From NCBI RefSeq assembly GCF_002205845.1, contig NZ_NISI01000009.1:124001-188000 (forward strand): a stretch of 64,000 bases of DNA. The letters run 5' to 3'. This document shows, piece after piece, positions 33,581-43,900 of the stretch. Each line of letters starts with the position of its first letter. The stretch's first letter is position 1. The translations under genes and the position numbers were made by a program. The notes under the pieces are model-generated. The model worked only from the letters and a program-made list of their open reading frames with translations, was not told the DNA's origin and did no database searches. This stretch comes from Roseateles puraquae (GTDB lineage: Bacteria > Pseudomonadota > Gammaproteobacteria > Burkholderiales > Burkholderiaceae_C).

Positions 33581-35410
33581 TCAGCGGGCCCACTCCAGGA
33601 TCAGCGGGCTGCGCGCGGGCGCAGTGAGGCGGTCGCCCAGCGTGATGACCTTGCCGCCCAACACATCGCGGGCCTGCTCGCCGCCGCGAATCCGCTCCTG
33701 GAATCGGTCCAGCGCCAGCACGGCCGGCTGCGCGTTCTTGTTGAGCACCACCATCACGGTGCGTTCGGCATCGAAGCGGAAGAACACATAGACGCCCTGA
33801 AGCGGCGCGTATTGCATCAACTGGCCTTTGTGGATGACCGTGCTGCCCTTGCGCCAGTTGAACAGGCGTCGCACCCAGGCCTGCATGTCGCGCTGCGCCG
33901 GGCTGAGCCCGGCGCTGGTGAAGGCGTTGACCGTGTCGCCGGGCCAGCCGCCCGGCATGTCGGCACGCACGGCGCCATCGTCGCGCTCGGTCGGGCTCTG
34001 CATCAGCAGTTCGGTGCCGTAGAAGAACTGTGGGATGCGGCGCGTGGTGGCCAGGTAGGCCAGCGCGATCTGGGTCAGACCCACGTCCTGCTTCAGCACC
34101 GAGTACAGGCGGGGCGTGTCGTGGTTGCCGTCGAACAGCACGAGGTTGGCCGGGTCGGGGTAGACGAAGTCGTGGGCCAGGCCCTCGTAGAGCTTGGTCA
34201 GGCCGGTGTGCGGCCCGTCCTCTTCGAGCAGGGCGGCCAGCAGGTTGGCCTGCAGCGGGAAGTCCATCATGCTGGGCGCGTGTGACACATAGCCGTCGTG
34301 GTTCTTCTTGCCGCGCTGCCAGTAAGCCACGACCGCCGGATGCGGACTCCACTCCTCGCCGACGATGTTCAGCCGCGGGTACTCCTGCATGATGCGCGCC
34401 GACCACGCACTCAGGAAGTCGCGGTCGGAGTAGGACCAGGTGTCGGTGCGTAGACCCGACAAGCCCGCGCTCTCGATCCACCAGAGCGTCATCTGCGTGA
34501 GATAGGTCGCCAGCTCGGGGCGGCGCTGGTTCAGGTCGGGCATGCCCGGCACGAACCAGCCGTCGGTGAATCGCTTGCGGTCGCTGGGGGCGGCGTACGG
34601 GTCCTGCAGCGTCATGCGGGCGTGATGCGTCTCGGTGTACTGGGGCCAGGCGTTCAGCCAATCCGGCGCCGGCAGATCGGCCATCCACCAATGGCCGCTG
34701 CCGATGTGGTTGAGCACGATGTCCTGGATGACACCCAGGCCTTGGGTGCGTGCCTCCGCGACAAAGGCGCGGAAGTCGTCGTTGCTGCCGAAGCGTGGGT
34801 CGACCTTGTAGAAGTCGGTGGCCGCATAGCCGTGGTAGCTGTAGGTGGCGCTGTTGTTCTCGACCAGCGGCGTGGGCCAGACCTGCGTGAAGCCCAGGCC
34901 GGCGATGTAGTCCAGGTGCTGGCGCATGCCCGCCAGGTCGCCGCCATGCCGACCGCCCGGCGCGCTGCGTTTCAGGCCTTCCTTCATGCCGCCGGGCTGG
35001 CCGCTGCCGCCCTGGGCGAAACGGTCGGGCACGAGGAGGTAGATGGCATCCTTCGGTCCGAAGCCCTGGCGCTTGGCCGAGCCGGGGGCACGTGCCTTGA
35101 GCGGGTAGCGCAGCGTGCGCCCGCCCAGCGTCAGCGTGATCTCGCCGGGGGCGGCGTTGGGGGCGATGTCGAGGTCGATGAAGCGGTAGTTGGCGCTGCT
35201 CGCGCGGTGGCTGCCCTTGAGCGTCACGCCGGGGTAGGGCGCGAGGACGGGCTCGCTGTCGGCGATGCCGGGGGCGTGCAACATCAGCTGCAGGCGGGTG
35301 TCGCGCATGCCGACCCACCAGTTCGGCGGCTCGACGTGGGTGAAGGGCTCGGTGGCCATCGTGGGCAGGGTCATCAGCAGGGCGGTGGCAAGGGTGATCA
35401 GGGCCTTCAT
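33581..35410 (-). CDS. exported cyclomaltodextrinase/neopullulanase-like GH13 enzyme
   Basis: 609 aa from the ATG at 35410. Signal peptide MKALITLATALLMTLPTMA. The N-terminal sandwich domain (EPPNWWVGMRDTRLQLMLHA) is the type found in cyclomaltodextrinases such as SusA. The barrel shows QDIVLNHIGSGHWWMAD (I), GLRTDTWSYS with D323, IVGEEWSP with E352 and FDGNHDTPR with D431. It probably acts in the periplasm on cyclic or linear maltodextrins and pullulan-like chains. Its start overlaps the stop of the upstream GH13 gene by 4 bp. It differs in domain layout from the neopullulanase at 17463. Confidence 0.9.
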   Translation of the reverse strand: MKALITLATALLMTLPTMATEPFTHVEPPNWWVGMRDTRLQLMLHAPGIADSEPVLAPYPGVTLKGSHRASSANYRFIDLDIAPNAAPGEITLTLGGRTLRYPLKARAPGSAKRQGFGPKDAIYLLVPDRFAQGGSGQPGGMKEGLKRSAPGGRHGGDLAGMRQHLDYIAGLGFTQVWPTPLVENNSATYSYHGYAATDFYKVDPRFGSNDDFRAFVAEARTQGLGVIQDIVLNHIGSGHWWMADLPAPDWLNAWPQYTETHHARMTLQDPYAAPSDRKRFTDGWFVPGMPDLNQRRPELATYLTQMTLWWIESAGLSGLRTDTWSYSDRDFLSAWSARIMQEYPRLNIVGEEWSPHPAVVAYWQRGKKNHDGYVSHAPSMMDFPLQANLLAALLEEDGPHTGLTKLYEGLAHDFVYPDPANLVLFDGNHDTPRLYSVLKQDVGLTQIALAYLATTRRIPQFFYGTELLMQSPTERDDGAVRADMPGGWPGDTVNAFTSAGLSPAQRDMQAWVRRLFNWRKGSTVIHKGQLMQYAPLQGVYVFFRFDAERTVMVVLNKNAQPAVLALDRFQERIRGGEQARDVLGGKVITLGDRLTAPARSPLILEWAR

Positions 35411-37041
35411 GACGGGTCCAGTCGGTAGACGCGCAGAGACAGCGGCGGCAGCGTCACCTGACCCTGCGCCGGGGCGCTGGAGCGCGGGTGCAGCGCCTGC
35501 GCACGCGCGGGCAGCGCCACGCTCGCCGCGGTGTCGCCGTAGTTGATGGCGACGAACACCCGCTCGCGCCCGTGCACGCGCTGGAAGCTCCACACCAGGC
35601 CCTCGACGCGGTCGACCTCGTAGCGGCCGAGCGTCAACGCCGGCTGTGCGCGGCGCAGGGCGATCAGCTCGCGGTAGAAGTTGAAGAGGGAGCCCGGGTC
35701 GCGCTGCTGGCTTTCGGCGTTATGCCGGCTGCGGTTCAGTGACAGGGCGCGGTAGGGTGTGTCACTCGTGGTGAAGCCGCCCGGGCCGTGATTGCTCGGC
35801 GTCCAACTCATCGGGGCCCGCAGGGGCGCGTCGTCATCGGCGGCTTTGCCGTCGATGCCGGCCAGGCCGATCTCCTCGCCGTAGTAGACGAAGGGCGTGC
35901 CCGGCAAGAGCAGATAGCTGGCGGCGGCGAGCCGATAGCGGGCTTCATCGCCATGGAGCTGGTCCCACACGCGGTGGCCGGTGAAGATGTCGTGGTTGTG
36001 CAGGAAGGTGGCCATGGTGGGTGACATGCTGCGGTAGTAGTCCGCCACCTTCTGCACCGCGCCCGCCTCGCCTTTGGCGGCCTTCATCATCTCGTAGTTG
36101 AGGTTGAAGGCGAAGGCGCCGCCACAGAGCGCGGGGTCGCCGTAGGCGATCGGCTCGGCGGTGGCCTCGCACACCACGTAGCGGCCCGGGTAGCTCTTGA
36201 TCAGGTCCTGGAAATGCTTGGTCAGCGCGCGGCTCTCGGGCTGGTCGTTCCAGTCCTTGGCGTTGTTCTCGATGAGATGGGGCACGGCGTCGAGCCGGTA
36301 GCCGTCCAGGCCGCGGTTCAGCCAGAAGCGCAGCGAGTCTTCGTGGTACTGCACCACGGCCGGGTTGCGCATGTTGAAGTCGGGCATGTGCGGGCCGAAG
36401 GTGCCGAAGTAGACGTCGGGCGCCCCCGGCTTGAATGGCGGCAGGTCCTTCAGCGAGCCGGTCCAGGTCCAGGGCCGGGTGGCAGCGTCGTACCAAGGCA
36501 CCTTGCCCCAGATATCCCAGCCAGGGCCGGGGTCGGGGTTCCAGACGAACCAGCTGCGCCAGGGGCTGTTGCGGTCGGCCACGGCCGCCTGGAAGGGCGG
36601 GAAGGACCAGGCGGCATGGTTGATGACGTAGTCCATCACGATGCCGATGCCGCGTTTGTGCGCCTCGCGCACCAGTTCGTCGAAGTCGGCCAGCGTGCCG
36701 TATTGGGGCTCGATGCGGCGGAAGTCCGTCGTGGCGTAGCCATGGTCGCGGTCGGCGCTCGCGGTGATGGGCATCAGCCACAGGCCGCTCACGCCCAGGC
36801 GCTGGAGATAGTCGAGCCGCCGGGTCAGGCCGCGCAGATCGCCGATACCGTCCCCGTCGGTGTCCTGGTAGGCGCGCACGAAGATCTCCATGAACACGCC
36901 GTGTTGCCAATGGGCGGGCAGGGTGCTGGCGCGCGGCTCGGCGGGCACGGGGCGGGTGTCGATGAGGGGCGTCGGGTCTGCGAGCGCGGGGGGGGCCATC
37001 AGGGCGAGGGCGCTGGCCACGGCCAGGAGTGAACGGTTCAT
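35407..37041 (-). CDS. exported GH13 alpha-amylase/alpha-glucosidase
   Basis: 544 aa. Signal peptide MNRSLLAVASALALMAPPALA. The barrel starts with EIFVRAYQDTDGDGIGDLRG, a calcium-binding type loop shared with oligo-1,6-glucosidase and trehalose synthase relatives. Conserved residues: DYVINHA (I), GYRLDAVPHL with D251, VVCEATAEP with E292, FLHNHDIF with D351. A periplasmic alpha-glucosidase or alpha-amylase is likely. There is no Shine-Dalgarno box: an operator palindrome (37041-37055) touches the start codon. It is the first gene of a two-gene operon. Confidence 0.88.
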   Translation of the reverse strand: MNRSLLAVASALALMAPPALADPTPLIDTRPVPAEPRASTLPAHWQHGVFMEIFVRAYQDTDGDGIGDLRGLTRRLDYLQRLGVSGLWLMPITASADRDHGYATTDFRRIEPQYGTLADFDELVREAHKRGIGIVMDYVINHAAWSFPPFQAAVADRNSPWRSWFVWNPDPGPGWDIWGKVPWYDAATRPWTWTGSLKDLPPFKPGAPDVYFGTFGPHMPDFNMRNPAVVQYHEDSLRFWLNRGLDGYRLDAVPHLIENNAKDWNDQPESRALTKHFQDLIKSYPGRYVVCEATAEPIAYGDPALCGGAFAFNLNYEMMKAAKGEAGAVQKVADYYRSMSPTMATFLHNHDIFTGHRVWDQLHGDEARYRLAAASYLLLPGTPFVYYGEEIGLAGIDGKAADDDAPLRAPMSWTPSNHGPGGFTTSDTPYRALSLNRSRHNAESQQRDPGSLFNFYRELIALRRAQPALTLGRYEVDRVEGLVWSFQRVHGRERVFVAINYGDTAASVALPARAQALHPRSSAPAQGQVTLPPLSLRVYRLDPS

Positions 37042-37055
37042 GTAATCGAACTACT
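37041..37055. promoter_or_regulatory. starch-regulon operator at the start codon of the GH13 gene
   Basis: TGTAAT-CGA-ACTACT overlaps the first base of the minus-strand start codon and lies 77 bp from the pulA-side site. Confidence 0.6.
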
Positions 37056-37117
37056 TTGCTGGAGCGTGGCGAGCATAGCCATCTGAGATGGTCATGTCAT
37101 GCGGGGAAGGTTGTATA

Positions 37118-37132
37118 TGTAGTTTTGCTACG
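37118..37132. promoter_or_regulatory. starch-regulon operator, pulA side
   Basis: TGTAGT-TTT-GCTACG, 41 bp before the pulA ATG; its flanks (TTGTATATGTAGTTTTGCT) closely resemble the site at 44688. Confidence 0.65.
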
Positions 37133-37158
37133 ATGCTTTGCAAAACTGGAGACCTTGC

Positions 37159-39861
37159 ATGACCCCGCACGCCGTGATGCCCCTGCTGCTGGCCCTGTTG
37201 CTCTCGGTGAGTGGGGCCCATGCCAGCGACCTTGACGACTGCAATCGCGAGCCCGCAACGCCAGCGGCGGGTGCGCAGCCGGGGCCTGCCGCTGCGTACT
37301 GGCTCAATGGTCACGCGCTGCAGTGGCCGGGGCTGCAACTGCAGGCGGGAGAACGGGTGCGGCTGTTCCATGCGGCGTCAGCCGGGTTGCAAGTCGGCGG
37401 TCGTGCGATCACGGGGGCGGACGGGGTCCTGGACCTCGCGCCGGCCGACGTGCCCTTGCCTCAACGTCTGCGCTTCATCGGCGCTGGTCCGCGTTTCGTG
37501 CTGCCGCCAGGTGCCGATGTGAAGGGGCTGCTGAAGTCGCAGTTGCTGCTGGTGCATGAGACGGCTGCCGGGGAAGTGAAGGCGACGACCGGCGTTCAAA
37601 TGCCCGCCGCGTTGGACGACCTCTACGCCGCGGCCGAACAAGTGACCGATCTCGGCGCCCACCCCTCGCCATCGGGCACTCGCTTTGCGGTCTGGGCGCC
37701 GACGGCGCAGCGGGTGATGCTGTGCCGCCATGCCCGCACCGGCGGCCCGGCCACGGCCGTGGAGCCGATGGCTTTCGACGCGGCCACCGGCGTCTGGCGC
37801 GCACGCGTCGCAGGTGATCTCACCGGCCAGGCCTACCGCTTCCTTGTCGACGTGGTCACGCCAACGCAGGGGCGCGTGCGCAACCTGGTGACCGACCCCT
37901 ACTCGGTCGCCCTGACGGCCGACTCGCGGCTGAGCGTCGTGGCCGATCTGGCCTCGCCGCGGCTCAAGCCAGCGGGCTGGGACCGCCTGCCCGCACCCGC
38001 CAGGGTGAAGACCGCCACCGACCAGGTCATCTACGAGTTGCATGTGCGCGACTTCTCCATCAGCGACGAGACCGTGCGGCCGGCCTGGCGCGGCAAATAC
38101 CTGGCTTTCACCGAGCGCCGCTCCAACGGCATGCGCCACCTGCAGGCGCTGGCCCGCGCGGGCGTGACCGACGTTCACCTGCTGCCGGTCTTTGACCTGG
38201 CCAGCGTGCCCGAGCGCGGCTGCAAGACACCGGTGGTGCCCGCTGCGGCGCCCGACAGCGAAGCCCAGCAGGCGGCCGTCATGGCCGTGGCGGCCGAGGA
38301 CTGCTTCAACTGGGGCTACGACCCCTGGCACTTCAACACGCCGGAGGGCAGCTACGCGACTGACGCGGACGATGCGCTGCGCCGCATCAGGGAGTTCCGC
38401 CAGATGGTCATGGCCCTGCATCGGGCTGGCCTGCGCGTGGGCATGGACATGGTCTACAACCACATGGCGGCCGCCGGGCAGCATCCCAAGTCGGTGCTGG
38501 ATCGCCTGGTGCCGGGCTACTACCACCGGCTGGACGCGCAGGGGCGCATCGAGCGCTCGACCTGCTGTGACAACACCGCCACTGAGCACCGCATGATGGC
38601 CAAGCTGATGATCGATTCGGCGGCGCTGTGGGTGCGCGAGTACCGCATCGATTCGATGCGCTTCGACCTGATGGGCCACCAGCCTCGCGAGGCCATGGAA
38701 CGGCTGCAGCGCCGTGTGAATGCGGAGGCCGGCCGCGCCGTGCAGTTGCTGGGCGAGGGCTGGAACTTCGGTGAAGTCGCCAACGGCGCGCGCTTCGTGC
38801 AGGCCTCGCAGCTCAGCCTGAACGGCAGCGGCATCGGCGCCTTCAGCGACCGCGCCCGCGACGCGGCCCGGGGCGGTGGCGCCGGCGAGGGCGGCGATGC
38901 CAGCGTGCGCAACCAGGGCTGGCTCAACGGACTGGTGTATGCGCCGAACGCGCTGGGCAGCGGGCGACCGGACGAAGACCTGCTGCAGGCGGCTGACCTC
39001 ATTCGCGTCGGCCTGGCCGGCTCGCTTCGCAGCGTCGAGCTGACCACCTGGCGGGGCGAGACGCGCCGTCTCGATGCCATCGCCTACGGTGACCAGCCTG
39101 CGGGCTTTGCCAGCGAGCCGGGCGAGGTGGTGAATTACGTCGAGAACCACGACAACCAGACGCTGTTTGACATCAACACGCTGAAACTGCCTCGCGAGAC
39201 CTCGCGGGAGGACCGTGCCCGGGTGCAGATGCTCGGTGCGGCGCTGGTGGCCTTCAGTCAGGGCGTGGCCTACTTCCATGCCGGGCAGGACATCCTGCGC
39301 AGCAAGAGCCTGGACCGCAACAGCTATGACAGCGGCGACTGGTTCAACCGCCTGGACTGGACCTACCGCAGCAACCATTTCGGCACGGGGCTGCCGCCGC
39401 GCCAGGACAACTTCGGCGTCGAGGGGCGCGACTGGGCGCTGGCCCGTGAACGGCTGGCTGATGCGTCCATCGCCCCAGGTCCGGCCGAGATCGCCTGGTC
39501 GCGCGATGTGTTCCGCGACCTGCTGCGCATCCGGGCGTCGACGCCGCTGCTGCGCTTGCCGAGTGCAGCGCAGATCCGCGAGCGCCTGAGCTTCCCGGGC
39601 AGCGGGCCGGGGCAGAACCCCACGCTGGTCGCGCTGCGCCTGGATGGGCGCGGACTGCCGGGGCCGAAGGCGGTGATGGCGTTGATCAATGTCGCCCCAA
39701 GCGCCCAGGCGCTTGAGTTGCCGACCGAGGCGGGTGCTCGTTGGGTGCTGCATCCGGTGCAGCGTCAGGGGGTGGATGCGCGCGTGCGGCGCGAAGCCCG
39801 CTTCGTGGCGGGCCGGTTCGAGGTCCCTGCGCGCACGGCGGCGGTATTTGTTCTCGATTGA
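37159..39861 (+). CDS. pulA: exported pullulanase-type alpha-1,6-glucosidase
   Basis: 900 aa from the ATG at 37159, with GGAG 7 nt upstream; a TTG at 37138 is rejected. Signal peptide VMPLLLALLLSVSGAHA. N-terminal sandwich domains and a CBM48 (GTRFAVWAPTAQRVMLCRHA) precede the barrel. Type I pullulanase marks: FNWGYDPWHFNTPEGSY, SMRFDLMGHQP with D503, [11 protein letters not shown] with E533, [14 protein letters not shown] with D665. It cleaves alpha-1,6 bonds of pullulan and branched dextrins. No lipobox and no CBM41 are seen, unlike its paralogue at 40957, so it is probably periplasmic or secreted. Confidence 0.94.
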   Translation: MTPHAVMPLLLALLLSVSGAHASDLDDCNREPATPAAGAQPGPAAAYWLNGHALQWPGLQLQAGERVRLFHAASAGLQVGGRAITGADGVLDLAPADVPLPQRLRFIGAGPRFVLPPGADVKGLLKSQLLLVHETAAGEVKATTGVQMPAALDDLYAAAEQVTDLGAHPSPSGTRFAVWAPTAQRVMLCRHARTGGPATAVEPMAFDAATGVWRARVAGDLTGQAYRFLVDVVTPTQGRVRNLVTDPYSVALTADSRLSVVADLASPRLKPAGWDRLPAPARVKTATDQVIYELHVRDFSISDETVRPAWRGKYLAFTERRSNGMRHLQALARAGVTDVHLLPVFDLASVPERGCKTPVVPAAAPDSEAQQAAVMAVAAEDCFNWGYDPWHFNTPEGSYATDADDALRRIREFRQMVMALHRAGLRVGMDMVYNHMAAAGQHPKSVLDRLVPGYYHRLDAQGRIERSTCCDNTATEHRMMAKLMIDSAALWVREYRIDSMRFDLMGHQPREAMERLQRRVNAEAGRAVQLLGEGWNFGEVANGARFVQASQLSLNGSGIGAFSDRARDAARGGGAGEGGDASVRNQGWLNGLVYAPNALGSGRPDEDLLQAADLIRVGLAGSLRSVELTTWRGETRRLDAIAYGDQPAGFASEPGEVVNYVENHDNQTLFDINTLKLPRETSREDRARVQMLGAALVAFSQGVAYFHAGQDILRSKSLDRNSYDSGDWFNRLDWTYRSNHFGTGLPPRQDNFGVEGRDWALARERLADASIAPGPAEIAWSRDVFRDLLRIRASTPLLRLPSAAQIRERLSFPGSGPGQNPTLVALRLDGRGLPGPKAVMALINVAPSAQALELPTEAGARWVLHPVQRQGVDARVRREARFVAGRFEVPARTAAVFVLD

Positions 39862-40018
39862 GGGTGAGCGCAGCGCGGGGTGCTTCCCGTAGCATGGGCC
39901 CAGCACGCCGACGCTGGCTGCCCTGGCGCTTGAACGACGGCGGTGCGACCCTTCTCTGTGAGTGAACCGGACCGGACGCCGGGCGGGTTCCTCCTCCACT
40001 GCTTGGGACCGGAACCTG
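39862..40018. other. gap between pulA and the PilZ gene
   Basis: 157 bp. No terminator, operator palindrome or small gene could be supported; an in-frame GTG at 39962 would lengthen the PilZ protein but has no domain support. Confidence 0.5.
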
Positions 40019-40363
40019 ATGTCGGCGTCAGAAGAAGCGGAACGACGAACTGCTGAACGCAAGGGCCTGCGAACCCGAGCGACCCTCCTGCTGGGCCAGA
40101 CGCAGGCCTTCGAGGTCCGCACGCTGGACCTCGCGTCCGGTGGCATGGGGATCGTGGCTCAAGCCAATCCAAGACCCGGCACGGTGATGGTCATCCGCTT
40201 CCAGTTGCCCATCAAGCCGATGGGCTATGTGCCGATCGAGGCGCGGGCCAGGGTCGTGCACAGCGTCTACTCGGCCAGCGAGCAGGGCTTCAAGATCGGC
40301 CTGGCCTTCATCGAGATCCGGCCGGACGCCGCAGCGGCGGTGCTGCGCTACGTCCAGCCCTGA
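40019..40363 (+). CDS. PilZ domain protein
   Basis: 114 aa. A single PilZ domain, the cyclic di-GMP receptor fold: RxxxR at RKGLR (with an adjoining R-rich stretch) and the second motif DLASGGMG, matching D/NxSxxG. A small stand-alone PilZ protein usually works as an adaptor for motility, pili or exopolysaccharide. It lies between the two convergent pullulanase genes. With the EAL and HD-GYP genes downstream it is one of three cyclic di-GMP genes in the window. Confidence 0.85.
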   Translation: MSASEEAERRTAERKGLRTRATLLLGQTQAFEVRTLDLASGGMGIVAQANPRPGTVMVIRFQLPIKPMGYVPIEARARVVHSVYSASEQGFKIGLAFIEIRPDAAAAVLRYVQP

Positions 40364-40375
40364 GCGGCCTGCGCC

Positions 40376-40960
40376 TCAGCGGGTCTGGCGGCGGCGGTGC
40401 ACCGCGGCCGCCCCGAGGCCCAGCAGGCCCAGCAGGGCCAGCGCCGCGGAGCCCGGCTCCGGCACGGCGCTGGTGCTGACGTCGAAGGTCAGCGTGCCGC
40501 CGAGCCACTGGCCGTCCGCCACGGTGGTGGACAGGTCTTTGTAGAGCTCGCTGAACTCGATGCGCAGCAGGCCGTCGTCGCCGGCAGCGATGCCGAAGCC
40601 GGTCAGGTCGAGCGTGCCGCTGTAGCGGCCGCTGCCACTGGCGTCGTCGCCGAAGCCGGGCTGCAGCGTCAGCTGGTCCAGGCCGGAGGAGCTGCCAAAG
40701 CTGACCTGCAGCTCCGACAGCAGGCTGGGCGAGAAGGCTTCGAGCAGCACGTCCCAGTCGAGCGCGTTCACGGCCGCACGGGCGCCGATGTCGATCAGCC
40801 AGACGGTGTTGCCCGTCTCGCCAAGCAGGTTGCGGCTCTGGGCGCCGGCGACGTCCACCACCACCGGTGTGGCGTGGGCGCCCAGCCCGGCAAGGGCAAG
40901 TGTGGCGGCGGCGGCAAAAGGAGCGAGGCGGGACCAGGTTGTCATGGTGTTGGCTTTCAT
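40376..40960 (-). CDS. PEP-CTERM sorting domain protein
   Basis: 194 aa. Signal peptide ending GAHA, a central beta-rich part without known domain (about residues 30-160), and the C-terminal sorting tail AVPEPGSAALALLGLLGLGA followed by a hydrophobic helix and RRRQTR. PEP-CTERM proteins are processed by an exosortase in Gram-negative bacteria that make exopolysaccharide; no exosortase is in the window. Its ATG overlaps the stop of the pullulanase lipoprotein gene by 4 bp, so the two are probably made together. A surface or matrix partner of the pullulanase is an inference from this coupling. Confidence 0.88.
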   Translation of the reverse strand: MKANTMTTWSRLAPFAAAATLALAGLGAHATPVVVDVAGAQSRNLLGETGNTVWLIDIGARAAVNALDWDVLLEAFSPSLLSELQVSFGSSSGLDQLTLQPGFGDDASGSGRYSGTLDLTGFGIAAGDDGLLRIEFSELYKDLSTTVADGQWLGGTLTFDVSTSAVPEPGSAALALLGLLGLGAAAVHRRRQTR

Positions 40961-43900
40961 GGCGCGGAGGCCGGCGAGGCGACGAAGACGACGGCGGTGC
41001 GTGCCGGCAGGTTGAAGCGGCCCGTGGCGGCGTCAAAGCTCGCCTGGCGCGCACGTGCATCGGCCGCGCCGGTGGCGGTGTGCACCGGATGCAGTTGCAG
41101 CGCGTGGCCGGCGAGGCTGGGCAGCGTGAGCTGCTTGGGGTTCTTGTCGACGTTGATCAGGTAGACCAGTTCCTCGAAGTTGGCACCGGCGTAGCCCGTG
41201 CCGTCCAGGCGGCCGACCAGCACCGTGGGTTCCTGGCCCGAGCCGGTGTTCAGGAAGCTCAGGCGCTGCTTGATGTCCGCCGCGGTGCGCAGGCGCAGCA
41301 GCGTGGTGCTCTTGCGGATCTTGAGCAGGTCGCGGAAGGCGTCGCGTGTCCAGGCGATGTCGGCGGGGGCCGGCTTGATCAGCGGGTTGGCCAGCAGCGG
41401 GCGGGCGAAGGCCCAGTTGTCGCCGTTGTCGCGCGCAGGCGGCAGGCCGACGCCGAAGTTGTTGTCCTGGTAGCTCCAGTCCAGCCGGTTGAACCAGTCG
41501 CCACTGTCGTAGCTGTTGCGGTCCAGGCTCTTGCTGCGCAGGGTGTCCACGCCCGCATGGAAGTAGGCCACGCCCTGGCTGAAGGCATTGATGGCCGCAG
41601 CCAGGATCTGCACGCGGGCACGGTCCTCCTTCGAGGTGCCCGTGGGCAGGCGGAAGGCGTTGTTGTCGAACAGGGTGAGGTTGTCGTGGTTCTCCACGTA
41701 GTTCACGACCTCGCCCGGCTCCAGCACCCAGCCGGCCGGAATGCCACCCACGTCGATCTGTTCCAGCCGCAGGTTGGCGTCCCAGCTGGTCTGCATCTGG
41801 AAGCTGCGGATGGAGCCTGCCATGGAGGCCTTGATGCGGTCGGCCTGCCACATCAGCTCGCCGCGGCTCTGGCCGCTGGCGTTGCTGTTGGGGTCGTAGA
41901 AGAAGCCGTTCACATAGCCCTGGTTCGCGACCACGGCATTGCCGGAGTCGCAGCAGCCGCCGCCCCGCACCGCGTCGCGGATGATGGGATTGAAGCTGCC
42001 GATGCCCGAGCCGTTGAGCGACAGCATCTCGGCCTGCACGAAGCGGGCGCCATTGGCGACCTCGCCGAAGTTCCAGCCCTCGCCCACGATCTGAACCTTG
42101 CGGCCGGCTGCCGCCTCGACGCGCGCCTTGAGCGCTTCGATGACCGAGCGCGGGTGGTGGCCCATGATGTCAAAGCGCAGCGAGCTGATGCGGTAGTCGC
42201 GTACCCAGGTGACGGCCGAGTCGATCATCAGCTTGGCCATCATCAGGTTCTCGGCCGCGGTGTTCTCGCAGCAGGTCGAGCGCTCGATGCCGCCTCCGGC
42301 ATTGAGCCGGTAGTAGTAGCCGGGCACGACGCGGTCCAGCACCGAGTTGGCGTTCTGGCCCGACGAGGTGGTGTGGTTGTAGACCACGTCCATGCCCACG
42401 CGCAGGCCGGCGCCGTTCAGCGACTGCACCATCCGGCGGAACTCCACGATGCGGTTCAGCGGGTCGGCCGGGTTGCTGGCGTAGCTGCCCTCGGGCGTTG
42501 TGAACTGCAGTGGGTCATAGCCCCAGTTGAAGCAATCGGTGCCGGCGGTGGCCGCGACCGTGGCCTGCTGGGATTCGCTGTCGGGTGCGCCGCTTGGGCT
42601 GGGCGTGGTGCAGCTCTTCTCGTTGACGCTGGCGATGTCGAACACCGGCAGCAGGTGCACGTCCGTCAGGCCGGCGGCGGCGAGGGCGGCAAGGTGCCGC
42701 ATGCCGTTGGAGCCCGTCTCGGTGAAGGCCAGGTACTTGCCGCGCTTGGCGGCCGGCACGGTCGCATCGTTGATGGAGAAGTCGCGGACATGCAGCTCAT
42801 AGATGCTCAGGTCCGACGGCGCCGCCACGGTGGCGGGCGCGGCGCCCAGGTCCCAGCCGGCCGGCTTGGTCTGCGGCGACTGCAGGTCCACGACCACGCT
42901 CTGCTGGCTGCCCAGCGTCAGGCCGAGGGAGTAGGGGTCGGTGACGAGGTTCTTCACCAGGCCCACGCCCTTCACGAAGACTTGCACCTGGTAGCGGTAC
43001 TGCGTGCCCTGCAGGTTGCCCTGCTTGACCAGGCTCCACACGCCGGTGGTGGCGTCACGGGTCATGGGCTCGGTGCTGGTGCGGGTCAGGCCGCTGTTGC
43101 CGAGCGGCGTGGTCAGCACCGCGGACACGGCCTGCGCGGTGGGCGCCCAGACCTTGAAGCTGGTGCTGCCGTTGCGTACCACGGCACCGAGGTCGGGCAC
43201 GTCGTTGGCGGCGGCGTAGAGATCGTCCAGTGCGCCAGCCACCTGTGCGGTGGTGGCGTTCTGCACCTTGCCGTTCGCATCTTCCTGCACGAGCACGAGT
43301 TGCTGTTGGTGCAGGGCCGGCAGGCGGGCGATGTCCGCCGCGCGCACGCTGAAGACGGCGCCACTGGCGACGTACTTGAATCGCAGCGCATCGGCCGCCG
43401 GCACGGTGCCGCTGAAGGGATCGAGCGTCACGTAGCCATCCGCGCCCTGCACCGGGGCGTCGAGCGCCACGCTGATCTGGCCGGCGGCCGAGTAGTACAG
43501 CCGCACCGGGTTGCTCGTGGCCATGCGCGGCCACTTGACGAGGCTCTTGTTCAGCCATACCGCGCGTGCATCGGTGCTGGAGACCTGGCGCAGGTCGGGT
43601 GTCGCGGTGTAGACCGTGGCATCGCGCTCCACCAGCCAGATGTGGCCCACCTGGCCCTGCACGGTCAGTGCGCTGTACTCGACGCGGATGTTGTTGTCGC
43701 GGCCGTCCTTGTCGTTTTCGTTGGGCGGCATGCCGTGGATGATGAACTCCAGCCCTTTGCGGTTCACGTCGCCCTGCGGGTTGAGGACCGGGATGTCGAA
43801 CACCACCTCGCCGTCGCCAGCGGCGTAGCCCGGCATGGCGCTGAAGGCCACGGGCTGGTTCCAGATGTCGATGCTGACGCCCGCCAGGCGGCTTGTGTCC

